Positions 6,403 to 12,460 of a stretch of DNA of 16,798 nucleotides are shown piece after piece. The position numbers and the translations under genes were made by a program. Source of the stretch: an uncultured Clostridia bacterium (GTDB lineage: Bacteria > Bacillota > Clostridia > Oscillospirales > Oscillospiraceae); the NCBI GenBank assembly GCA_937858235.1, contig CALLZZ010000388.1, positions 1 through 16,798 on the forward strand. The letters are read 5' to 3'. The first letter of the stretch is position 1, and every line of letters starts with the position of its first letter. The notes beneath the pieces are model-generated. The model did no database searches, was not told the DNA's origin, and saw only the letters and a program-made list of their open reading frames with translations.

Positions 6403-7655
6403 GTATATTTTCATCAATGTTTCGTTCAAGGGATAAACCGCAAAACAGTATCGGAAGTGGATGGTCATTCCTATTCGGCAGTACAACCAGTGGCAAAACC
6501 GTCAATGAACGTACAGCAATGCAAACCACAGCCGTGTATGCCTGCGTAAGGATACTGGCAGAGGCCATAGCAGGTTTACCGTTGCACGTTTATCGATACC
6601 GTATGGACGGCGGCAAGGAACGTATTCCACAGCACCCTTTATATTATCTTCTTCATAACGAACCCAACCCTGAGATGACTTCATTTGTGTTTCGAGAAAC
6701 GCTGATGAGTCATCTTTTATTATGGGGTAATGCTTATGCACAGGTAGTTCGGAATGGTCGTGGGCAGGCAGTGGCTCTATACCCTTTATTACCAAGCAAG
6801 ATGGAGGTTAGTCGAGCCGCTAACGGTGAACTGATCTATACCTACTACCGTGATTATGATGAAAACGGATTAAATCCTAAAGGCAGCTATATAACACTCC
6901 GCAAAGATGATGTTCTTCATATCCCCGGCTTAGGTTTTGATGGACTGATTGGTTACAGCCCTATAGCTATGGCTAAAAATGCAATTGGTATGTCCCTTGC
7001 TACGGAAGAATATGGTGCGTCTTTCTTTGCTAACGGTGCTAATCCAGGTGGAGTACTTGAACATCCTGGTGTAATCAAGGATATTCAGAGAGTTAAGGAT
7101 AGCTGGAACAGTGCCTACCAAGGCAGTGCTAATGCACACCGTGTGGCAGTTTTAGAGGAAGGAATGAAGTTTCAAGCAATTGGGATTCCACCGGAACAGG
7201 CACAGTTTTTAGAAACTCGGAAATTTCAGATTAACGAGATTGCTAGAATATTTCGTGTACCGCCTCACATGGTGGGAGATTTGGAAAAATCATCGTTCAG
7301 CAATATTGAACAGCAGTCACTGGAATTTGTAAAATACACCCTTGATCCTTGGGTGGTGCGCTGGGAACAAAGTCTTCAGCAGTCGCTTATTTTACCTTCT
7401 GAGAAATCATCTTTGTTCATTAGGTTTAATTTAGATGGTCTGCTTCGAGGGGATTACCAGAGCCGTATGAATGGCTATGCTGTCGGTCGACAAAACGGCT
7501 GGATGTCAGCAAACGATATCCGCGAACTTGAGGACATGAACCGCATCCCTGCCGAGGAAGGCGGAGATTTGTATTTAGTCAACGGCAATATGACAAAACT
7601 GGCTGACGCAGGAGCGTTTGCCACAAATCAAGTAAAGGAGGCTAATGGACAATGA
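6399..7655 (+). CDS. HK97-family portal protein
   Basis: This forms the dodecameric ring at one capsid vertex through which DNA enters and to which the tail joins. The 418-residue length and sequence fit HK97-type portals: ERTAMQTTAVYACVRILAEA (37-56) with LPLHVY after it, LYYLLHNEPNPEMT (81-94), LLLWGNAYAQVVRN (106-119), and the conserved NEIARIFRVPPHMVGD (279-294) with EQQSLEFVKYTLDPW soon after. The start overlaps the terminase stop (ATGA), with a G-rich ribosome binding site at about 6381-6387. The last bases overlap the protease gene in the same way, so terminase, portal and protease are probably translationally coupled. Confidence 0.95.
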   Translation: MSIFSSMFRSRDKPQNSIGSGWSFLFGSTTSGKTVNERTAMQTTAVYACVRILAEAIAGLPLHVYRYRMDGGKERIPQHPLYYLLHNEPNPEMTSFVFRETLMSHLLLWGNAYAQVVRNGRGQAVALYPLLPSKMEVSRAANGELIYTYYRDYDENGLNPKGSYITLRKDDVLHIPGLGFDGLIGYSPIAMAKNAIGMSLATEEYGASFFANGANPGGVLEHPGVIKDIQRVKDSWNSAYQGSANAHRVAVLEEGMKFQAIGIPPEQAQFLETRKFQINEIARIFRVPPHMVGDLEKSSFSNIEQQSLEFVKYTLDPWVVRWEQSLQQSLILPSEKSSLFIRFNLDGLLRGDYQSRMNGYAVGRQNGWMSANDIRELEDMNRIPAEEGGDLYLVNGNMTKLADAGAFATNQVKEANGQ

Positions 7656-8338
7656 GAAAATTTTGGAACTGGGTACGTGATTCTGATGAGGAACGCACCC
7701 TCTATTTAAACGGGGTAATATCTGATGAAACTTGGTGGGGTGACGAGGTTACTCCTAAACTATTCAAAGATGAACTTACGGCAGGCTCCGGCAACATCAC
7801 GGTGTGGATTAACTCACCTGGCGGCGATGTATTTGCAGCAGCACAAATTTACAATATGCTGATGGATTATACCGGAAACGTCACTGTGAAAATCGACGGA
7901 TTAGCAGCAAGTGCGGCATCGGTAATTGCAATGGCAGGTGGAGATGTATATATGTCACCTGTTTCTATGCTGATGATTCATAACCCTTCCACCGTTGCTA
8001 TCGGCGACAGTGAAGAAATGCTGAGAGCAAAGGCACTGCTTGATGAAGTTAAAGAAAGTATCATCAATGCCTATGAATTAAAATCCGGGATGTCTAGAAC
8101 AAAGCTTTCTCATCTCATGGATGCAGAAACATGGATGAATGCTAACAAAGCAATTGAAATGGGATTTGCGGATAAAATCATGTTTTCAGAAGGAGAAAAG
8201 ACTAGCACTGACAGCCTTATCTTCTCACGCATGGCGGTAACCAACTCCCTTATCAGCAAGCTGCCAAAACAATCAAAACCGAAAACAGGTACCCCAATCG
8301 AGTCGCTTGATAAGCGGCTTTCTTTAATTAACCACTAA
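7652..8338 (+). CDS. Prohead maturation protease, ClpP-like serine protease
   Basis: This ClpP-fold peptidase is placed, as in many HK97-type phages, between portal and major capsid genes, where it removes the scaffold (delta) part of the capsid protein during head maturation. Of 228 residues, the catalytic triad can be aligned with ClpP: Ser87 in GLAASAAS, His110 in LMIHNPS, and Asp157 in MDAETWMN. INSPGGDVFAAAQIY (53-67) is the oxyanion region typical of the family. It starts 4 nt inside the portal gene (ATGA), with GGAGG-like bases in the portal end as ribosome binding site. The C-terminal about 45 residues (from about 183) are polar and variable and could be self-processed or bind scaffold. 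Confidence 0.92.
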   Translation: MRKFWNWVRDSDEERTLYLNGVISDETWWGDEVTPKLFKDELTAGSGNITVWINSPGGDVFAAAQIYNMLMDYTGNVTVKIDGLAASAASVIAMAGGDVYMSPVSMLMIHNPSTVAIGDSEEMLRAKALLDEVKESIINAYELKSGMSRTKLSHLMDAETWMNANKAIEMGFADKIMFSEGEKTSTDSLIFSRMAVTNSLISKLPKQSKPKTGTPIESLDKRLSLINH

Positions 8339-8357
8339 TTTGAAGGAGGAAATCATT

Positions 8358-9563
8358 ATGAGTAAAATTTTAGAACTGCGCGAGAAACGTGCAAAAGCAT
8401 GGGATGCAGCTAAGGCATTTCTTGATACCAAACGTGGCGGTGACGGACTTCTATCCGCTGAGGACACAGCCACTTATGACAAGATGGAGGCTGATGTTGT
8501 AGCTCTCGGCAAAGAAATTGAGCGTCTGGAACGTCAGGCATCAATTGACCTGGAACTTTCCAAAGCCACCAGTAACCCTATTACCAACGCACCATCAAAA
8601 GGCACTGAAGAAAAGACCGGCCGTGCATCTGCCGAGTATAAAAAGGCATTCTGGAATGCTATGCGTACCCGTGCTGGTGAAGGACTTGATCCAGTTGTAA
8701 GAAATGCACTGCAGATTGGAACCGACACCGAGGGTGGCTATCTTGTACCAGATGAATTTGAACGTACCCTTGTAGAGGCACTTGAGGACGAGAACATTTT
8801 TCGTAGACTAGCAAATGTTATAACCACTGCTTCTGGGGATAGGAAAATTCCTGTAGTTGCATCAAAAGGCACAGCATCATGGATTGATGAAGAAGGAACT
8901 ATTCCAGAAAGCGATGACAGTTTCGGTCAAGTTTCCATTGGGGCTTATAAGCTTGGAACAATGATTAAGGTTTCAGAGGAACTTTTAAACGACAGTGTAT
9001 TCAGGCTTGAACCATATATCTCTAAAGAGTTTGCTAGACGTATAGGCAATAAGGAAGAAGAATCCTTCTTTATTGGCGATGGCTCTGGAAAGCCGACTGG
9101 TATTCTTGCCGCAGCAGGCGGTGCTCAGCTAGGGGTAACCACAGCTAGTGCTACAGCTATTACCATTGATGAGGTGCTTGATTTATTCTACTCCTTAAAG
9201 GCACCGTATCGTAATAAAGCTGTGTTTATTATGAATGATGCTACGGTAAAAGCAATCCGCAAGCTGAAAGATGGTCAAGGTCAGTATCTATGGCAGCCAT
9301 CCTTACAAGCAGGTACTCCCGACACTATTTTGAACCGCCCTCTGTACACTTCTGCATATGTACCAGCAATTGCGTCAGCCGCTAAGACCATTGCATTTGG
9401 TGATTTCAGCTATTACTGGGTGGCCGACCGCCAAGGCCGTATGTTTAAACGTCTTAATGAACTTTTTGCAGTAACTGGTCAAGTAGGCTTTGTTGCTACA
9501 CAGCGTGTGGATGGTAAGCTGATTTTACCAGAGGCTATTAAAGTTCTTCAGCAGAAAGCATAA
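8358..9563 (+). CDS. Major capsid protein, HK97 fold
   Basis: This is the main shell protein of the icosahedral head. The 401 residues divide into an N-terminal charged, heptad-like scaffold part (about 1-70, ILELREKRAKAWDAAKAFLD and MEADVVALGKEIERLERQ), a Thr/Lys/Ser-rich linker (70-95), and the HK97-fold body starting near LQIGTDTEGGYLVP (118-131). The body contains IKVSEELLNDS, EESFFIGDGSGKPTGIL and a C-terminal VDGKLILPEAIKVL. The protease encoded just upstream presumably cuts between scaffold and body, somewhere around residues 90-118; the exact site is not visible. The ATG at 8358 is chosen because AAGGAGG (8343-8349) is 8 nt upstream. A TTG at 8340 in the same frame would lie before that site and is rejected. 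Confidence 0.95.
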   Translation: MSKILELREKRAKAWDAAKAFLDTKRGGDGLLSAEDTATYDKMEADVVALGKEIERLERQASIDLELSKATSNPITNAPSKGTEEKTGRASAEYKKAFWNAMRTRAGEGLDPVVRNALQIGTDTEGGYLVPDEFERTLVEALEDENIFRRLANVITTASGDRKIPVVASKGTASWIDEEGTIPESDDSFGQVSIGAYKLGTMIKVSEELLNDSVFRLEPYISKEFARRIGNKEEESFFIGDGSGKPTGILAAAGGAQLGVTTASATAITIDEVLDLFYSLKAPYRNKAVFIMNDATVKAIRKLKDGQGQYLWQPSLQAGTPDTILNRPLYTSAYVPAIASAAKTIAFGDFSYYWVADRQGRMFKRLNELFAVTGQVGFVATQRVDGKLILPEAIKVLQQKA

Positions 9564-9576
9564 GGAGGTCTGACCT

Positions 9577-9789
9577 ATGAGTTATAATTCTAAAAACTAC
9601 ATGGAACAAGGCGGCGAGAAATGGATTGTCGGCGGCACATTGGAAGTTTTACCGGGAGCAACAGTTACTGGGCTTCCTGCCGCAGCAAACCAAGCTGATA
9701 GTACAGCCACAACAGTTGAGGGACTGGTCACAGACTTTAATGCACTGCTTGCAAAGTTAAAAGCAGCAGGGCTTATGGCAGATGAATAA
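9577..9789 (+). CDS. Small head fibre-type protein
   Basis: The 70-residue product begins MSYNSKNYMEQGGEKWIVGG, then TLEVLPGATVTGLP, and ends in a helix (LVTDFNALLAKLKAAGLM). I recognise the type annotated as head fibre protein (PF11133-like, named after phage phi29 gp8.5), though here it is far shorter than gp8.5. Its place right after the major capsid gene, with a strong TAAGGAGG site (9561-9568), fits a capsid decoration protein. The Gly/Val strand pattern in the middle could form a small beta element. The surface role is inferred. Confidence 0.7.
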   Translation: MSYNSKNYMEQGGEKWIVGGTLEVLPGATVTGLPAAANQADSTATTVEGLVTDFNALLAKLKAAGLMADE

Positions 9790-9810
9790 CCAGCAAAGGA
9801 GGCGGATGAT

Positions 9811-10128
9811 ATGACAACAGATAATCTTTTACCAAAGGTGAAAGCAAATCTAATCCTAACACATGATGCGGATGATAATCTTTTATTAAGTTACATCACC
9901 GCCGCCGTATCCTATGCAGAAAGCTATCAGCACGTTGCCAGGGGGTTTTACAACGAAAATGCCATGCCACCTACCACAGAACAGGCAATAATCATGCTGT
10001 CGGGTCATTTCTATGAAAGCAGAGATGGCTCGACGGCTGGCTTCTATGCCGACAGTGTGCAGGCAGGTCAGCAGGTATGGAATACAGTGAATATGCTTTT
10101 GAGGCTTGATAGGAACTGGGGTGTGTGA
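9811..10128 (+). CDS. Head-tail connector, gp6-like (DNA packaging protein)
   Basis: This small (105-residue), mostly helical protein is of the HK97 gp6 / SPP1 gp15 connector type, which docks under the portal as a ring once DNA is packaged. Supporting features are the N-terminal MTTDNLLPKVKANLILTHDA, the helix LLLSYITAAVSYAESYQ, the central TTEQAIIMLSGHFYESRDG typical of the family, and the C-terminal VNMLLRLDRNW. AAAGGAGG (9795-9802) lies 8 nt before the ATG. It sits in the expected order after capsid genes and before the head closure gene, whose start follows its stop by one base. Confidence 0.85.
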   Translation: MTTDNLLPKVKANLILTHDADDNLLLSYITAAVSYAESYQHVARGFYNENAMPPTTEQAIIMLSGHFYESRDGSTAGFYADSVQAGQQVWNTVNMLLRLDRNWGV

Positions 10129-10129
10129 T

Positions 10130-10465
10130 ATGAGTTACGGCAAAATGAATACCTTTATTGACATCATCAGCACTGTGCCAATCAAGGACAGCGATGGATT
10201 TGCCACCACAGGTGATAACATTCTAGCCTCTGTTCGTGCTTACAAGGAAGATCGTCATGGCAGTGAGAAGTGGACGAATATGACAGCATTTTCTTCTGCG
10301 TCCGCTCTGTTTCGGTTTAGAAAAATTCCTGGTCTGCAGGTCACAACGGATATGACAGTTGCCTGCGCTGATGGCAGGTTCCAAATTTTAAGTGTTGAGG
10401 ATGTCAGAGGACGTGGAATGTATATCGAAGTTCTCGCTGAACATTTAGAACCAACTGTGGGGTGA
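10130..10465 (+). CDS. Head closure protein (head-tail adaptor)
   Basis: The 111-residue beta-rich protein is of the SPP1 gp16-like / Phage_H_T_join type, which seals the portal channel below the connector. The N-terminal MSYGKMNTFIDIISTVPIKD and the DSDGF segment resemble the usual 'D-x-D/E-G-F' pattern. The pattern FRFRKIPGLQVTTDMTVACADGRFQILSVEDV is split by a turn as expected, and the end (MYIEVLAEHLEP) fits. The ATG at 10130 is 1 nt after the preceding stop. The frame is open from a TTG at 10106, but that start lies inside the preceding gene without a ribosome binding site. A weak GGGG at 10118-10121 and coupling probably drive initiation. Confidence 0.8.
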   Translation: MSYGKMNTFIDIISTVPIKDSDGFATTGDNILASVRAYKEDRHGSEKWTNMTAFSSASALFRFRKIPGLQVTTDMTVACADGRFQILSVEDVRGRGMYIEVLAEHLEPTVG

Positions 10466-10470
10466 TTGAT

Positions 10471-10902
10471 ATGGCAAAAGTAAATATGAAGATGCCAGAG
10501 GAATTTCTGATGAAGGTTTCAAAACTTGCTGATCAAACAGATGTAATCATCCCAAAGGTATTGGAAGCGGGCGGAGATGTGGTGCTTGAGAAGGTCAAAT
10601 CTAACTTGCAATCTGTGGTTGGAAAAGATACAAAATATCCTTCTAAATCCACGGGTGAGTTAGTATCCTCCCTCGGACTTACATCAGCCAAGCAAGACAG
10701 AGATGGTGACTACAACGTAAAAGTGGGATTCGCGGAGCCACGTTCTGATGGTGGAAGTAACGCTAAAATTGCAAACATTATCGAATATGGCAAACATGGT
10801 CAGCCTGCAAAACCTTTCTTAAAACCTGCTAAAAGTGCATCACGGAAACCCTGCATGGGTGCAATGATAGCTAAATTGGAGGAGGAGATTGAAAAGATAT
10901 GA
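10471..10902 (+). CDS. HK97 gp10-like tail-head joining protein
   Basis: The 143-residue protein is of the HK97 gp10 family, small proteins at the neck or tail end needed to join tails. The key pattern is the C-terminal IIEYGKHGQPAKPFLKPA (near 109-126), a hallmark of the family. Before it come a helix rich in Val and Lys (EAGGDVVLEKVKSNLQSVV) and TGELVSSLGLTS. The ATG at 10471 is preceded by GGGGTGATTGAT, weak but close, and the previous stop is 5 nt upstream. A TTG at 10462 is in frame but less likely. The end overlaps the next gene by ATGA. Confidence 0.88.
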   Translation: MAKVNMKMPEEFLMKVSKLADQTDVIIPKVLEAGGDVVLEKVKSNLQSVVGKDTKYPSKSTGELVSSLGLTSAKQDRDGDYNVKVGFAEPRSDGGSNAKIANIIEYGKHGQPAKPFLKPAKSASRKPCMGAMIAKLEEEIEKI

Positions 10903-11240
10903 GTATTCTATCAGAATTAAATACCCTAATTACTTCAATACCTCTTCCTGTTGAAACTGGTGTTTTTTCAGGCAAGGCTCCAAATGAATATGTAGTGATC
11001 CTCCCTCTTTCGGATATTTTTGAAGTCCATGCGGATAACCGACCTGGATTTGATGTACAGGAGGCACGAATATCACTATTTTCAAAGGGCAACTATTTAT
11101 TGAGTAAAAAGCAGATTACAGCTGCACTCTTGAATGCGGATTTCACAATAACCGAACGCAGATATATTGGTCACGAAGATGATACCGGATATCATCACTA
11201 TGCCATTGATGTGGCAAAAAACTATAGATTGGAGGAATAA
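10899..11240 (+). CDS. Probable tail terminator protein
   Basis: The 113-residue protein lies exactly where siphoviruses encode the tail terminator (gpU / SPP1 gp17-like), which caps the tail tube and joins it to the head. It has an N-terminal helix (MSILSELNTLITSIPLPVET), then strands (YVVILPLSD, QEARISLFSKG), a central helix (LSKKQITAALLN) and C-terminal strands (HHYAIDVAKNY), compatible with that alpha/beta fold. GGAGGAGG is about 12 nt upstream inside the gp10-like gene, and the ATGA overlap suggests coupling. I call the function by position and predicted shape more than by sequence signature. Confidence 0.65.
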   Translation: MSILSELNTLITSIPLPVETGVFSGKAPNEYVVILPLSDIFEVHADNRPGFDVQEARISLFSKGNYLLSKKQITAALLNADFTITERRYIGHEDDTGYHHYAIDVAKNYRLEE

Positions 11241-11244
11241 CAAT

Positions 11245-11835
11245 ATGGCAACGATTGGTCTTGATAAATTATATTATTCAAAAATAACTGAAGACGTAAA
11301 TGGTGAAGAAACCTATGGAACTCCTGCTGTACTCGCCAAAGCCATCACCGCTGAACTTTCGGTGGAACTGGTGGAGGCGATTTTATATGCAGATGATGGA
11401 GTCGCCGAAGTCGTTAAGGATTTTAACAATGGAACACTAACCTTAGGTGTAGATGACATTGGGCCTACTGTTGCAGCAGATTTGACTGGCGCAACTACGG
11501 ACGATAATGGGGTATTAATCTCTGCCAGTGAAAGTGTGGGTAAAGCTGTTGCTGTGGGGTTCCGTGCACAGAAGGCAAACGGCAAGTACCGCTATTTCTG
11601 GCTTTATCGTGTAAAGTTTGGGCTTCCAGCAACGAATCTGCAGACAAAGGCAGATTCTATCACATTCTCTACACCAACTATTGAGGGAACAGTCACCCGC
11701 AGAAATAAGCTGGACAGCACGAGCAAGCATCCATGGAAAGCAGAGGTTACAGAGGGTGACGCAGGTGTTACTTCTGACACTATTACTGGCTGGTTCTCAC
11801 AGGTCTATGAACCTACCTACACACCAGCACCATAG
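11245..11835 (+). CDS. Major tail tube protein, phi13 family
   Basis: This is the tube-forming subunit of the long non-contractile tail. The 196-residue sequence fits the phi13-type family (TIGR01603): MATIGLDKLYYSKITED at the start, then LSVELVEAILYADDG, GTLTLGVDDIG, ANGKYRYFWLYRVKFGLPAT, ITFSTPTIEGTV and the C-terminal HPWKAEVTEGDAGV with ITGWFSQVYEP. The start is set at 11245 because GGAGG (11231-11235) lies 9 nt before it and the protein family begins MATIGL. The frame is open back to 11167, but that part overlaps the tail terminator gene and is not coding. Ala/Thr/Val-rich composition is normal for tube proteins. Confidence 0.93.
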   Translation: MATIGLDKLYYSKITEDVNGEETYGTPAVLAKAITAELSVELVEAILYADDGVAEVVKDFNNGTLTLGVDDIGPTVAADLTGATTDDNGVLISASESVGKAVAVGFRAQKANGKYRYFWLYRVKFGLPATNLQTKADSITFSTPTIEGTVTRRNKLDSTSKHPWKAEVTEGDAGVTSDTITGWFSQVYEPTYTPAP

Positions 11836-11846
11836 GAGGGATTGCA

Positions 11847-12230
11847 ATGGATAATGAGAGAAATTCTGTTATTACAATTGGCACCAAAGAGTATGAACTG
11901 ATACTCACTACACGTGCTACAAAAGCCATCGCAAACCGTTATGGCGGTCTTGAAAACCTCGGTGAAAAGCTCATGAAATCCGAGAACTTCGAGATGGCAC
12001 TTGATGAGATAGTGTGGCTTCTGACCCTCCTCGCCAACCAATCTATTCTGATTCGCAACCTCAAAAATAAAGGAAAAGCTGAGGATTTGCTGACCGAGGA
12101 TGAAGTAGAACTCCTTACCTCACCGCTTGATTTGGCAGCATATAAGAATGCTATCACAGAAGCAATGTTCAAAGGCACAAAGCGCAATGTGGAAAGTGAG
12201 GACGAAGGCATAGCACCAAAAAACACATAA
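11847..12230 (+). CDS. Tail assembly chaperone G
   Basis: This is the short (127-residue) product of the tail chaperone pair lying between tube and tape measure genes. In lambda-like phages these proteins coat the tape measure and guide tube assembly, and are absent from the virion. The sequence (ITIGTKEYELILTTRATKAI near 10-29, FEMALDEIVWLLTLLANQ, LDLAAYKNAITEAMFKGTK) is helical and acidic at the end. GGAGG (11836-11840) precedes the ATG by 6 nt. A slippery A_AAA_AAC lies three codons before the stop, so a fraction of ribosomes should shift into the extended G-T product. Confidence 0.88.
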   Translation: MDNERNSVITIGTKEYELILTTRATKAIANRYGGLENLGEKLMKSENFEMALDEIVWLLTLLANQSILIRNLKNKGKAEDLLTEDEVELLTSPLDLAAYKNAITEAMFKGTKRNVESEDEGIAPKNT

Positions 12231-12445
12231 GTCGAGTAGATGGACAGCATCAGCAAACAGATGCAGAAACCTTTACTCGACTTCTTTATTATGGAACGGT
12301 TCAGATGGGTATGAGTTCAGAGGAATTCTGGCTTATGCCCATTGGTCTATTTTTAGATTTGTGGACCTGTCATAAGCAGTGGCACGGTATTGAAAAACCA
12401 AAGAAAACTAGGACGATTGATGATATTATCCCGTTGGGAATTTAA
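11847..12445 (+). CDS. Tail assembly chaperone G-T, made by -1 frameshift
   Basis: If ribosomes slip -1 at A_AAA_AAC (12218-12224), they leave the G frame after 126 codons. They continue from CAC at 12224 for 73 further codons to TAA at 12443-12445, giving a 199-residue fusion. The T part (HISRVDGQHQQTDAETFTRL, then LYYGTVQMGMSSEEFWLMPI and DDIIPLGI at the end) is open without stops, has no good start of its own, and ends 15 nt before the tape measure ATG. In lambda and many siphoviruses the T domain binds the tube protein while G binds the tape measure. Function is from that knowledge; the shift is from sequence and position. Confidence 0.85.
12218..12283 (+). promoter_or_regulatory. Programmed -1 frameshift signal: slippery site and stem-loop
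   Basis: The heptamer A_AAA_AAC (12218-12224) is in the correct zero-frame phase (codons AAA at 12219 and AAC at 12222). Four bases later a stem begins: 12229-12240 (AAGTCGAGTAGA) pairs with 12272-12283 (TTTACTCGACTT), 12 pairs including one G-U. The 31-nt loop holds an inner hairpin, GCATC (12247-12251) with GATGC (12260-12264). The G stop codon TAA (12228-12230) overlaps the stem base. This is the standard arrangement for a stimulated -1 shift. The 4-nt spacer is slightly short, but opening of the A-U base pairs would lengthen it. Confidence 0.88.
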
Positions 12446-12460
12446 GGAGGTGGTGATGGC

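Noticed and set aside
11167..11244. An N-terminal extension of the major tail protein
   Set aside because: The extension overlaps the tail terminator gene, the family begins MATIGL, and a good ribosome binding site lies just before the ATG at 11245.
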